From Mycobacterium sp. 852002-51961_SCH5331710 (GTDB lineage Bacteria > Actinomycetota > Actinomycetes > Mycobacteriales > Mycobacteriaceae): DNA of 64,000 nt. Shown piece by piece: positions 1 to 8,867 of the stretch. The position numbers and the translations under genes were made by a program. The number at the start of each line of letters is the position of its first letter. The stretch's first letter is position 1. The stretch covers positions 81,894 to 145,893 of the forward strand of contig NZ_LZSQ01000037.1 of assembly GCF_001665535.1 (NCBI RefSeq). Direction: 5' to 3'. The notes beneath the pieces are model-generated. The model was not told the DNA's origin. It was given only the letters and a program-made list of their open reading frames with translations, and did not search any database.

Positions 1-1248
1 GGGCGCGATCAGCGAGAGCGGGTCGCCGGGTAGCTCGCTGGCGACCATCGGGCGCAGCACACCGTAGGCCGACGCGTCGCCGACAAGAATGCCGCCCAGC
101 AGAGTCTTGGCGTCATCGGAGAGCACGAGCTTGGCGTAGGTCTGCTTGACCGGATCGTTGACCACCACGTCGAGGCAGTTGGGGGTGCGGCCCTGGGCGT
201 CGCCGAAGCTGGCCACGTCCACGCCGAGCAGCTTGAGCTTGGTCGACATATCGGCTTCGGGGAATTCGGCCGCACCGCCGAGCAGGCGATCGGCGACCAC
301 CTCCGCGCTGGTGTAACCGGGGCCGACCAGCCCGTAGCAGCGGCCCTCGATCGCGGCGACCTCACCGATGGCATAGATGTCGGGATCGCTTGTGACGCAC
401 GACAGATCGGTCAAGACGCCGCCGCGCTGCGCGATGTCCAGTCCGGCTTCGCGCGCGAGTTCGTCGCGGGGGCGGACACCGGCGGCGAATACGACGACGC
501 CGGTGTCGATGTGGCTTCCGTCGTTGAGCGACAACCGCACCGAGTCGTCCTGTTCGGATTTGCGCAACGGCTTGTTGCGTTGCGCCGGCGCGATGCTCTC
601 GGTACCGACACCGGTGTGCACGTCGATGCCGAGGCTCTTGATCATCCGGCTGAGCAGCGCGCCCCCGGCTTCGTCGAGCTGTGCGGCCATCAGGTGCGGC
701 GCCATCTCCACGACGTGGGTCTTCAATCCGAACGCGCGCAACGCGTTCGCCGCCTCCAGGCCGAGCAAGCCGCCACCGATCACGACGCCGACCGGTGTCT
801 TGGAACCGAGCGCCGTATCGGCACCGGCCCGGATCGCGTCGAGGTCGTCGAGGGTGCGGTAGACGTGGCAGACCGGGAGGTCGCGGCCCGGCACCGGCGG
901 CACGAACGCATACGACCCGGTCGCCAGCACCAGGACGTCGTACGGCACCCGGGCGCCGTCGGCGGTCGTCACCGTCTTCGCCGTTCGATCGATCCCGGTC
1001 ACCCGCGAGCCCAGCCGCAACTCGACCAGCTCGTCGTCCGGGTAGTCGTTACCCGCGAGCGCCAACCGGCCGCGGTCCCAGTGTTCGGTGTATCCGGTGA
1101 GCCCGACCCGGTCGTAGGCGGCATCGGTTTCCTCGGCGAGGATCGTCACGCGCCATTCACCGTCGGCGTCGCGCGACCGCAGCGCCTCGACGAACCGGTG
1201 ACCGACCATGCCGTGGCCGACCACCACCACGTTTCTTGTTGACCGCAT
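1..1248 (-). CDS. nirB: Nitrite reductase [NAD(P)H] large subunit, N-terminal part (cut by window edge)
   Basis: Cytoplasmic assimilatory nitrite reductase; NirB with NirD reduces nitrite to ammonium. Only the first 416 codons are inside the window. The frame is open from the ATG at 1248 to base 1. Two dinucleotide-binding motifs are visible: VVVVGHGMVG at residues 7-16 for FAD and VGVVIGGGLLGLE near residues 153-165 for NAD(P)H, which is the pyridine-nucleotide-disulphide-reductase half of NirB. The siroheme and 4Fe-4S C-terminal half lies outside, so its presence is inferred. It is divergent from the Hsp20 gene, as in M. tuberculosis Rv0252/Rv0251c. A plain FAD/NAD(P)H reductase cannot be excluded without the C-terminus, but synteny makes NirB the best call. 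Confidence 0.88.
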   Translation of the reverse strand, partial: MRSTRNVVVVGHGMVGHRFVEALRSRDADGEWRVTILAEETDAAYDRVGLTGYTEHWDRGRLALAGNDYPDDELVELRLGSRVTGIDRTAKTVTTADGARVPYDVLVLATGSYAFVPPVPGRDLPVCHVYRTLDDLDAIRAGADTALGSKTPVGVVIGGGLLGLEAANALRAFGLKTHVVEMAPHLMAAQLDEAGGALLSRMIKSLGIDVHTGVGTESIAPAQRNKPLRKSEQDDSVRLSLNDGSHIDTGVVVFAAGVRPRDELAREAGLDIAQRGGVLTDLSCVTSDPDIYAIGEVAAIEGRCYGLVGPGYTSAEVVADRLLGGAAEFPEADMSTKLKLLGVDVASFGDAQGRTPNCLDVVVNDPVKQTYAKLVLSDDAKTLLGGILVGDASAYGVLRPMVASELPGDPLSLIAP

Positions 1249-1382
1249 GCCGCCGACGCTAAGCAGCCGATATTGCCGCAATGTCGCCTCGTGTGAAGCA
1301 CCGATCACGGTGTGCTCACATCCGCCGACGCCCGCTGTGAGACCGGCGCCGGGCTTCGCTGCCAGCGAACAGCCTTCGGGAA

Positions 1383-1403
1383 CATGAGCGTGGTTGACTC
1401 AAG
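1383..1403 (+). promoter_or_regulatory. HAIR-like HspR operator upstream of hsp20
   Basis: HspR binds the HAIR element CTTGAGT-N7-ACTCAAG. Here CATGAGC (1383-1389), seven bases, then ACTCAAG (1397-1403): the right half matches 7 of 7 and the left half 5 of 7. It lies 54 bases before the hsp20 ATG. A GGAAC box at 1379-1383 with GTT at 1403-1405 resembles an extracytoplasmic sigma (SigE/SigH) promoter, but its 19-base spacer is long, so that part is tentative. Confidence 0.6.
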
Positions 1404-1457
1404 TTTTATTGGGTGAGCGACCGGCAGCGGGCCGGCCCGAACAACGAGGAGGACAGT

Positions 1458-1895
1458 ATGAGCACGTTGGCATTGCGGACTCGTCCCGCGTGGGATCTGG
1501 ACCGGTGGGTACGCGACTTCTTCGGCCCCGCGACCGCAGAGAGCTGGGCCACGGGGGCGTTCACCCCCGCCGCCGAGATCGTCAAGGACGGCGATGACGC
1601 GCTCGTCCGCGTCGAGCTCCCCGGCCTCGACGTCGAGAAGGATGTGAACGTCGAGGTCGACCGCGGCTACCTCGTCATCCACGGTGAGCGTCGGGACGAG
1701 CGGTCGGAAGACAAGGACGGTCGCACGCTGCGCGAAGTGCGTTACGGGTCGTTCCGTCGATCGTTTCGCCTCCCCGAGCACGTCACCGGCGGCGACATCA
1801 AGGCCGAGTACGACGCGGGTGTGCTGACGGTGCGGATCGCCAACGCCCACAAGGGCCCCGAGACGCAGCGCATCGCGATCGAGGCCAAGAAGTAA
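1458..1895 (+). CDS. acr2: Small heat-shock protein, Hsp20/alpha-crystallin family (Acr2-like)
   Basis: ATP-independent holdase chaperone that keeps unfolding proteins soluble during heat or oxidative stress. It has 145 residues with the alpha-crystallin domain at about residues 35-135, including VRVELPGLDVEKDVNVEVD, the strand DGRTLREVRYGSFRRSFRLP and the A-x-Y-x-x-G-V-L-T-V signature, and a C-terminal I-A-I (IxI) motif used in oligomer assembly. The start is the ATG at 1458, preceded by GAGGAGG at a normal distance; an upstream in-frame start at 1413 has no such site. Sequence and position next to nirB match M. tuberculosis Acr2 (Rv0251c). Heat-shock control by HspR is inferred from the HAIR-like site upstream. 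A strong hairpin follows the stop codon. Confidence 0.93.
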   Translation: MSTLALRTRPAWDLDRWVRDFFGPATAESWATGAFTPAAEIVKDGDDALVRVELPGLDVEKDVNVEVDRGYLVIHGERRDERSEDKDGRTLREVRYGSFRRSFRLPEHVTGGDIKAEYDAGVLTVRIANAHKGPETQRIAIEAKK

Positions 1896-1909
1896 ACAGT
1901 CCGACACGG

Positions 1910-1938
1910 AGCCGGTGGACCCTCGAGGTCCACCGGCT
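1910..1938. terminator. Hairpin between convergent genes
   Basis: Perfect 12-bp stem, AGCCGGTGGACC at 1910-1921 and its complement at 1927-1938, around a 5-base loop. There is no T tract, as is usual for mycobacterial intrinsic terminators. It lies 14 bases after the hsp20 stop and 8 bases beyond the stop of the opposing gene, so it could serve both. Confidence 0.7.
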
Positions 1939-1946
1939 TCGTCGTA

Positions 1947-2258
1947 TCACTCCTGCGTCGGAGTCGTGGTGGGTTCCCCCGACGGCTCGGGCGTCCTGAC
2001 CTCCGGCGGCGGCTCGGGCGCCCTGACCTCCGTGGTCTCCACGCTGGGCATCGTGTAACTGGGAGTGGTCGTCGTTGTGGTGGTGTACGTCAACGGAATC
2101 GAGGTGGCCGCCGGTGGCGGCACGGTCGCGGGAACCTTCGCGGCGTCGGACGTGCGCAGCACCGCGTAGATCAGGATCGCGACCAGCACGGCCGCGACCA
2201 CGCCGGCGGCCATGACCAGCGACTGGTCGTCCTGCCAGTTCAGATCGTCGTCGGACAC
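1947..2258 (-). CDS. Small membrane-anchored Thr/Pro-rich protein
   Basis: No family recognised. The protein has 103 residues: an acidic N-terminus (SDDDLNWQDDQ), one hydrophobic helix at about residues 13-32 ([21 protein letters not shown]), then a low-complexity extracytoplasmic tail rich in Thr and Pro that contains a run of seven Thr and repeated PEPP/PEPSG motifs. This suggests a type II membrane protein with a tail exposed to the periplasm or wall, possibly O-mannosylated; the glycosylation is a guess. Start chosen at the GTG at 2258 because GAGGGG lies 5 bases upstream; the frame stays open further but without a ribosome site. It follows the isocitrate-lyase-like gene by 10 bases and is probably co-transcribed with it. 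Confidence 0.72.
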   Translation of the reverse strand: MSDDDLNWQDDQSLVMAAGVVAAVLVAILIYAVLRTSDAAKVPATVPPPAATSIPLTYTTTTTTTPSYTMPSVETTEVRAPEPPPEVRTPEPSGEPTTTPTQE

Positions 2259-2268
2259 GTCGTCCCCT

Positions 2269-3027
2269 CTAGACCCAGCGCTGCAGCATCTCTTTGGCGT
2301 GCGCCGACAGCGCACGCTGCAGGAAGGGGCCGAAACTCACCCGCGCCACGCCGAGCGGTCCGAACGACGCGGGGTCGTCCTGATCGGGCAGGCCGATCGC
2401 ATTCACGGGAAGTGATAACTCAGATGTCAACCGCTGCAGGACATCCGGTTCATGACGGCCGACCGGATAGAGCACGTCGGCGCCCGCAGCGGCCGCCTCG
2501 GTCAGCCGGGCGATCGCACGGTCTACGCGATCGGACTCCTCACCGTCCTGCCGCAGGAACAGATCGGTGCGCGCATTGATGACGACGTGCACGCCCGTCG
2601 CGTCGGCCGCTTCGCGGAGCGCGCCGACAAGTTCGGCGTGTTCGCTCGACGAACGCAGCCGGCCGTCCTCGCTGTGCACGGTGTCCTCGATGTTGAACCC
2701 GACCGCGCCGGCCTCGAGCAGACCGTCGATCAGCCGCGCGGGCGGTTGGCCGTAGCCGGATTCGAGGTCGACCGACACCGGCACGTCGACCGCCGCGGTG
2801 ATCTGCTTGACACGGGCGATCACATCGTCGAACGACATCCCCTCACCGTCGGGCTTGCCCACGGAATCGGCCAGCGGATGGCTGCCGACGGTGAGCGCAG
2901 CAAATCCTTCGTCTACCGCGAGCCGAGCCGACCAGGCGTCCCAAACGGTCGGCAGAATGACCGGGTTGCCCGGTTGGTGCAATGCCAGCAGGGCGTCGGC
3001 CCGCTCTTTGAGGACCTGGTCGGGCAT
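2269..3027 (-). CDS. Isocitrate lyase / PEP mutase superfamily protein
   Basis: A 252-residue TIM-barrel protein of the superfamily that cleaves or rearranges 2-hydroxy or phosphonate acids (methylisocitrate lyase, oxaloacetate hydrolase, PEP mutase). Visible family features are the early PGNP-V-LPTVWDAWSARLA segment, the metal-binding VSVDLESGYG and the FNIEDTVHSEDGRL loop. The cysteine-containing KKCGH active-site signature of true isocitrate lyases is absent, so isocitrate lyase activity is unlikely; C-C bond hydrolase or lyase on a small 2-oxo acid is more plausible. Cytosolic, no signal. It is divergent from the sdh1 operon and probably heads a two-gene unit with the Thr/Pro-rich membrane protein. 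Substrate unknown. Confidence 0.8.
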   Translation of the reverse strand: MPDQVLKERADALLALHQPGNPVILPTVWDAWSARLAVDEGFAALTVGSHPLADSVGKPDGEGMSFDDVIARVKQITAAVDVPVSVDLESGYGQPPARLIDGLLEAGAVGFNIEDTVHSEDGRLRSSSEHAELVGALREAADATGVHVVINARTDLFLRQDGEESDRVDRAIARLTEAAAAGADVLYPVGRHEPDVLQRLTSELSLPVNAIGLPDQDDPASFGPLGVARVSFGPFLQRALSAHAKEMLQRWV

Positions 3028-3084
3028 CGGGCCTTCTCCTTCGGTTTGACGTGATCTGTCTCACGGTGCACTGCATGATGTAGC

Positions 3085-3119
3085 TAGCATCGGGTGTCGT
3101 ACTGTGATGCCTGACACCC
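3085..3119 (+). promoter_or_regulatory. Candidate promoter and inverted repeat ahead of the sdh1 operon
   Basis: TAGCAT at 3085-3090 fits a mycobacterial -10 box. A perfect 7-bp inverted repeat, GGGTGTC (3092-3098) and GACACCC (3113-3119), covers the expected start point and ends 8 bases before the AAGGAGG ribosome site. It could be an operator or a leader hairpin. Confidence 0.4.
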
Positions 3120-3138
3120 TTCAGCCCAAGGAGGTCAA

Positions 3139-3432
3139 TTGTCCAGCACTACCGAACTTGCCGAGCTGCACGAGCTAATCGGAAGGCTCCGGCGGTGCGT
3201 GACGTCGCTGGCGTCGAGGTACGGGGACACCCCGGCGACGCGTCGAATCGTCAACGACGCCGAACGCCTCCTCAACGACATCGACCGTCTCGACATTGAC
3301 GCCGAAGAGCTGGAGCTGGCCCGAGGCGTGGTGCACCACCACGCCGGAGACCGCATCCCGATCCCGGACACCCAGTACGACACCGATTTCTGGCGCGGTG
3401 TCGACGACGAAGGGCTCGGCGGCGTCCGCTGA
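3139..3432 (+). CDS. Conserved mycobacterial protein, first gene of the sdh1 operon (Rv0250c-like)
   Basis: A 97-residue soluble protein with predicted helices (ELAELHELIGRLRRCVTSLASRYGD) and an acidic C-terminal tail (DTDFWRGVDDEGLGG). It begins with TTG, chosen because a full AAGGAGG at 3128-3134 lies just upstream. Length and position before the membrane subunit agree with M. tuberculosis Rv0250c. No catalytic motif is visible. Its fixed place at the head of the succinate dehydrogenase 1 operon suggests an assembly or regulatory role, which is inference only. The next gene starts 46 bases after its stop codon. Confidence 0.8.
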   Translation: MSSTTELAELHELIGRLRRCVTSLASRYGDTPATRRIVNDAERLLNDIDRLDIDAEELELARGVVHHHAGDRIPIPDTQYDTDFWRGVDDEGLGGVR

Positions 3433-3478
3433 CGCGGCCCACCGAGTAACCGGGACAACTCAACACCGAAAGGCAACA

Positions 3479-4318
3479 GTGAGCGCACCCACCGCCGACC
3501 GCAAGGCGACCGGCGTCTTTTCGCCGAGCCGTGCCGAGATTCCGCAACGCACCCTTCGCACCGACCGGTGGTGGCAGTCACCGCTGATCGTGAACCTGGG
3601 GTTCGCGGCGTTCATCATCTACGCGACGGTGCGCGCGTTCCTGCAGAACAACTACTGGGTCGCGGAGTACCACTACCTGACGCCGTTCTACTCGCCGTGC
3701 TTCGTCAAGTGGAACGAGGCGACGCAGAGCGGATGCATCCCGGAGGCCAGCCATTTCGGGCAGTTCCTGCCTGACGTGTGGTGGCTGCCCTACGCCGCGG
3801 TGTCGCTGCCGTTCCTGCTGCTGTTCCGGCTCACCTGCTACTACTACCGCGGCGCCTACTACCGGTCGGTGTGGCAGTCGCCGACGGCGTGTGCGGTGCC
3901 AGAGCCCAGGGCGCACTACACCGGCGAGACACGGCTGCCCCTGGTCATCCAGAACACACACCGCTACTTCTTCTACATCGCGGTGCTCATCTCGCTCGTC
4001 AACACGTACGACGCGATCGCGGCGTTCCGCTCGCCGTCCGGTTTCGGATTCGGTTTAGGCAATGTGATTCTCGTCGTCAACGTGTTGCTGCTGTGGACGT
4101 ACACGGTGTCGTGCCACTCCTGCCGTCACGTCGTCGGCGGACGGCTCAAGCACTTCTCGAAACACCCTGTCCGGTACTGGATGTGGACCCAGGTGAGCAG
4201 GCTGAACACCCGGCACAAGACCTACGCGTGGATCACCCTCGGCACGCTGATGCTGACCGACTTCTACATCATGCTGGTGGCCAGCGGGACCATCTCTGAC
4301 CTGAGATTCATTGGCTGA
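3479..4318 (+). CDS. sdhC: Succinate dehydrogenase 1, membrane anchor subunit
   Basis: Integral membrane subunit that anchors SdhA/SdhB and passes electrons to menaquinone. It has 279 residues and about five to six hydrophobic segments (for example LIVNLGFAAFIIYATVRAF, YAAVSLPFLLLFRLTCYYY, FFYIAVLISLVNTY, NVILVVNVLLLWTYTV, WITLGTLMLTDFYIMLVAS). Conserved-looking Cys/His residues include C120 in TCYYYRGAYY and the cluster C212-H213-S214-C215-R216-H217. Sdh1 of M. smegmatis has been described as carrying a membrane-embedded Rieske-type 2Fe-2S cluster; the C-H-S-C-R-H cluster is a reasonable ligand candidate here, which is inference. GTG start at 3479 with AAAGG upstream. Corresponds to Rv0249c. 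Confidence 0.88.
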   Translation: MSAPTADRKATGVFSPSRAEIPQRTLRTDRWWQSPLIVNLGFAAFIIYATVRAFLQNNYWVAEYHYLTPFYSPCFVKWNEATQSGCIPEASHFGQFLPDVWWLPYAAVSLPFLLLFRLTCYYYRGAYYRSVWQSPTACAVPEPRAHYTGETRLPLVIQNTHRYFFYIAVLISLVNTYDAIAAFRSPSGFGFGLGNVILVVNVLLLWTYTVSCHSCRHVVGGRLKHFSKHPVRYWMWTQVSRLNTRHKTYAWITLGTLMLTDFYIMLVASGTISDLRFIG

Positions 4319-4351
4319 CGCCCTAATTCGATCGGTAGTGAGGTTTATTTG

Positions 4352-6367
4352 ATGGCGGAATCTGATGCTCTTCGCGCAAGCGGCTCATCGGAGTCTGATG
4401 CTCTTCGCGCAAGCGGCTCATCGGAGTCTGATGCTCTTCGCGCAAGCGGCTCATCGGAAATAGAACGGCACTCCTACGACGTCGTCGTCATCGGTGCCGG
4501 CGGCGCGGGATTGCGTGCGGTCATCGAGGCGCGCGAACGCGGCCTGAAGGTCGCGGTGATCACGAAATCGTTGTTCGGCAAGGCCCACACGGTGATGGCC
4601 GAGGGCGGCTGCGCCGCGGCGATGGGTAACGCGAACCCGAAGGACAACTGGCAGGTCCACTTCAAGGACACCATGCGCGGCGGGAAGTTCCTCAACAACT
4701 GGCGCATGGCCGAGTTGCACGCCAAGGAAGCGCCGGACCGGGTGTGGGAGCTCGAGACCTACGGCGCGCTGTTCGACCGCACCAAGGACGGTCGGATCAG
4801 CCAGCGCAACTTCGGCGGCCACACCTATCCGCGACTGGCCCACGTCGGTGACCGCACCGGTTTGGAGATCATCCGGACGCTGCAGCAGAAGATCGTCTCG
4901 CTGCAGCAGGAGGACAAAGAGGAGTTCGGCGACTACGAGGCGCGTATCCGGGTCTTCCACGAAACGACGATCACCGACCTCATCAAGGATGGCGACCGCA
5001 TCGCGGGGGCGTTCGGCTACTACCGCGAGGGCGGCAACTTCGTCCTGTTCGAGACGCCCGCGGTGGTGCTGGCCACCGGCGGCATCGGCAAGTCCTACAA
5101 GGTGACGTCGAACTCCTGGGAGTACACCGGAGACGGTCACGCGCTGGCGCTGCGGGCGGGCGCGACGCTGATCAACATGGAGTTCGTCCAGTTCCACCCG
5201 ACCGGCATGGTCTGGCCGCCCAGCGTCAAGGGCATCCTGGTCACCGAGGGTGTGCGCGGCGACGGCGGAGTGCTGAAGAACTCCGAGGGCAAGCGCTTCA
5301 TGTTCGACTACATCCCCGCGGTGTTCAAAGGCCAGTACGCCGAGAGCATCGAGGAAGCCGATCAGTGGCTCAAGGACAACGACTCGGCGCGCCGCACCCC
5401 GGACCTGCTGCCCCGCGATGAGGTGGCCCGCGCGATCAACTCCGAGGTGAAGGCCGACCGAGGCACCCCGCACGGCGGCGTCTACCTCGACATCGCGTCG
5501 CGCCTGCCCGCCGAGGAGATCAAGCGCCGGCTGCCGTCGATGTATCACCAGTTCATGGAGCTGGCCGAGGTCGACATCACCAAGGAGCCCATGGAGGTCG
5601 GGCCGACGTGCCATTACGTCATGGGCGGCATCGAGGTCGACCCGGACACGGGTGCGGCCAAGACGCCGGGACTGTTCGCCGCGGGTGAGTGCTCCGGCGG
5701 CATGCACGGCTCCAACCGGCTGGGCGGCAACTCGCTGTCGGACCTGCTGGTGTTCGGCAGGCGCGCGGGAATGGGCGCGGCGGACTACGTGCGCGCGCTC
5801 GGTGACCGGCCGAAGGTGTCCGACACCGCGGTCGACGAGTCGACCAAGCTGGCGCTGCACCCGTTCGAGGGACCGTCCAACGGCGATGCCGCCGAGAACC
5901 CGTACACCCTGCAGCTGGATCTACAGGACACGATGAACAGCTTGGTCGGCATCATCCGCAAGTCCGAAGAGGTCACCGAGGCCATCGACAAGCTCAAGGA
6001 GCTGCGCGAGCGGTACAAGAAGGTGCGGGTCGAGGGTGGCCGGCACTTCAACCCCGGCTGGCATCTGGCGCTCGACCTGCGCAACATGATCCTGGTCAGC
6101 GAGTGCATCGCCAAGGCGGCGCTGGAGCGCACCGAGAGCCGTGGCGGGCACACCCGCGACGACTATCCGTCGATGGATTCGAAGTGGCGCAAGACGCTGC
6201 TGGTGTGCCGGGCTGAAGGCGAGACCGTGGTCCCCGACATCAGCATCACCCCGCAGGATCAGGTACCCATGCGCGACGACCTGCTGGAGCTGATCGACAT
6301 CGAAGAGTTGGAGAAGTACTTCACCTCCGAAGAACTCGCCAACCACTCGTCTAGGAGGGGCGCATGA
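4352..6367 (+). CDS. sdhA: Succinate dehydrogenase 1 flavoprotein subunit, with an N-terminal triplicated 11-residue repeat
   Basis: Oxidises succinate to fumarate at covalent FAD on the cytoplasmic face of the membrane complex. It has 671 residues. FAD motif VVVIGAGGAGLRAV, the flavin-attachment region KAHTVMAEGGCAAAMG, the substrate loop with FHPTGMVWP, and the late HGSNRLGGNSLSDLLVFGRRAG signature are all present. Ahead of the FAD motif are three tandem copies of SDALRASGSSE encoded by a 33-bp DNA repeat, absent from ordinary family members and likely a disordered extension. The ATG at 4352 has GTGAGG upstream. Its stop overlaps the sdhB start by four bases (ATGA), so the two are translationally coupled. 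Corresponds to Rv0248c. Confidence 0.95.
   Translation: MAESDALRASGSSESDALRASGSSESDALRASGSSEIERHSYDVVVIGAGGAGLRAVIEARERGLKVAVITKSLFGKAHTVMAEGGCAAAMGNANPKDNWQVHFKDTMRGGKFLNNWRMAELHAKEAPDRVWELETYGALFDRTKDGRISQRNFGGHTYPRLAHVGDRTGLEIIRTLQQKIVSLQQEDKEEFGDYEARIRVFHETTITDLIKDGDRIAGAFGYYREGGNFVLFETPAVVLATGGIGKSYKVTSNSWEYTGDGHALALRAGATLINMEFVQFHPTGMVWPPSVKGILVTEGVRGDGGVLKNSEGKRFMFDYIPAVFKGQYAESIEEADQWLKDNDSARRTPDLLPRDEVARAINSEVKADRGTPHGGVYLDIASRLPAEEIKRRLPSMYHQFMELAEVDITKEPMEVGPTCHYVMGGIEVDPDTGAAKTPGLFAAGECSGGMHGSNRLGGNSLSDLLVFGRRAGMGAADYVRALGDRPKVSDTAVDESTKLALHPFEGPSNGDAAENPYTLQLDLQDTMNSLVGIIRKSEEVTEAIDKLKELRERYKKVRVEGGRHFNPGWHLALDLRNMILVSECIAKAALERTESRGGHTRDDYPSMDSKWRKTLLVCRAEGETVVPDISITPQDQVPMRDDLLELIDIEELEKYFTSEELANHSSRRGA
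4358..4456 (+). repeat. 33-bp tandem repeat, 3 copies, in frame inside sdhA
   Basis: Units at 4358-4390, 4391-4423 and 4424-4456; they are identical except the third base (GAA in the first, GAG in the others). Each unit encodes ESDALRASGSS. The length is a multiple of three, so copy-number change keeps the frame. The perfect identity, including third positions, points to recent or ongoing slippage. Confidence 0.97.
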
Positions 6368-7116
6368 GCTACCAGGCAAAGATGCGGGTGTGGCGTGGCG
6401 ACGACAACGACGGCGCGCTGCAGGACTTCTCGGTAGAGGTCAACGAGGGCGAGGTGGTCCTCGACATCATCCACCGGCTGCAGCAGACCCAGGCCGGCGA
6501 TCTGGCCGTGCGGTGGAACTGCAAGGCGGGCAAGTGCGGGTCCTGCTCGGCGGAGATCAACGGCAGGCCCCGGCTGCTGTGCATGACGCGGATGTCGACC
6601 TTCGACGAGAACGAGGTCATCACCGTCACCCCGTTGCGCACCTTCCCGGTGATCCGCGACCTGGTCACCGACGTGTCGTTCAACTATCAGAAGGCCAGGG
6701 AGATCCCGGCGTTCACGCCGCCGAAGGATCTGCAGCCCGGCGAGTACCGGATGGCGCAGGAAGACGTCAACCGGTCACAGGAGTTCCGCAAGTGCATCGA
6801 GTGCTTCCTGTGCCAGAACGTCTGCCACGTGATCCGTGATCACGAGGAGAACAAAGAGGCGTTCGCCGGTCCGCGGTTCCTGATGCGTCAGGCCGAGCTG
6901 GACATGCATCCGCTCGACGTGCACGCGCGGCGCGCGGAGGACGCGCAGGAAGTGCACGGCCTGGGCTACTGCAACATCACCAAGTGCTGCACCGAGGTCT
7001 GCCCCGAACACATCAAGATCACCGACAATGCGTTGATCCCGATGAAGGAGCGGGCCGCAGATCGCAAGTACGACCCGGTGGTGTGGCTCGGCGACAAGCT
7101 CTTCCGGCGACGGTAG
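6364..7116 (+). CDS. sdhB: Succinate dehydrogenase 1 iron-sulfur subunit
   Basis: Electron-transfer subunit linking SdhA flavin to the membrane subunit. It has 250 residues: an N-terminal 2Fe-2S ferredoxin domain with CKAGKCGSCSAEI and a later LLC, and a C-terminal domain with CIECFLCQNVC and CNITKCCTEVCPEHI for the further clusters. The start overlaps the sdhA stop by four bases and has AGGAGGGG immediately upstream. The last codons and the stop (7105-7116) lie inside the first copy of a 35-bp tandem repeat, so the C-terminus FRRR is encoded by repeat sequence. Corresponds to Rv0247c. Confidence 0.95.
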   Translation: MSYQAKMRVWRGDDNDGALQDFSVEVNEGEVVLDIIHRLQQTQAGDLAVRWNCKAGKCGSCSAEINGRPRLLCMTRMSTFDENEVITVTPLRTFPVIRDLVTDVSFNYQKAREIPAFTPPKDLQPGEYRMAQEDVNRSQEFRKCIECFLCQNVCHVIRDHEENKEAFAGPRFLMRQAELDMHPLDVHARRAEDAQEVHGLGYCNITKCCTEVCPEHIKITDNALIPMKERAADRKYDPVVWLGDKLFRRR

Positions 7117-7221
7117 GAGCCGGCACAAACAGCCTGAGCCGGCGACGGTAGGAGCCGGAACAAACAGCCTGAGCCGGCGACGGTAGGAGCCGGAACAAAC
7201 AGCCTGAGCCGGCGACGGTAG
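7105..7221 (+). repeat. 35-bp tandem repeat, 3.3 copies, across the sdhB stop codon
   Basis: Units at 7105-7139, 7140-7174 and 7175-7209, then a 12-base partial copy at 7210-7221. Each starts CGGCGACGGTAGGAGCCGG and ends CAAACAGCCTGAGC; the first unit differs by one base (C for A in GGMACA). The TAG in the first unit is the sdhB stop. The rest is 3' untranslated region or spacer. Confidence 0.97.
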
Positions 7222-7309
7222 TCGTCCCGGCGTCTCACGACACCCCACGCACACGATTCCGCAGGTACCCTGCGGGTAAGCGGCCAATCAACGACGAAAG
7301 GTTGCAATC

Positions 7310-7471
7310 GTGACACTTCGACACCCGCACAGCATCAACGACATTCGTACCGCGATCCGCGAGCTCAGCACCCGCGCGGCTCTGGCCCGCAAGGAAGGCC
7401 GCGCCGCCGACGCCGACGAACTAGAGCGACGGGTGGCCAGGTATCGCGACGAGCTCAGCGAGCGGCCCTGA
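7310..7471 (+). CDS. Small hypothetical protein, 53 residues
   Basis: Short ORF, GTG start at 7310 with GAAAGG about 7 bases upstream, ending at TGA 7469-7471. The predicted protein is highly charged and helical (IRTAIRELSTRAALARKEGR, then ADELERRVARYRDELSERP), with a heptad-like pattern suggesting a short coiled coil. No family recognised. It follows the sdh1 operon after the 35-bp repeats and may have its own promoter, since the repeats intervene. Codon bias is mycobacterial, with G or C at most third positions, which supports it being real. Confidence 0.62.
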   Translation: MTLRHPHSINDIRTAIRELSTRAALARKEGRAADADELERRVARYRDELSERP

Positions 7472-7524
7472 TCTAACGGCTTGGGTGCGCTTCCGCTCGC
7501 CGAGCGACCGGTTGCGCACCGAAA

Positions 7525-8863
<1,339 letters not shown>

Positions 8864-8867
8864 GTGT

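Noticed and set aside
2269..3027. Gene considered as isocitrate lyase (aceA) or prpB
   Set aside because: The KKCGH cysteine motif required for those activities is missing and the protein is shorter than either.
4358..7221. Two direct-repeat arrays considered as CRISPR
   Set aside because: The repeats are strictly head-to-tail without spacers, have only three copies, and there are no cas genes.
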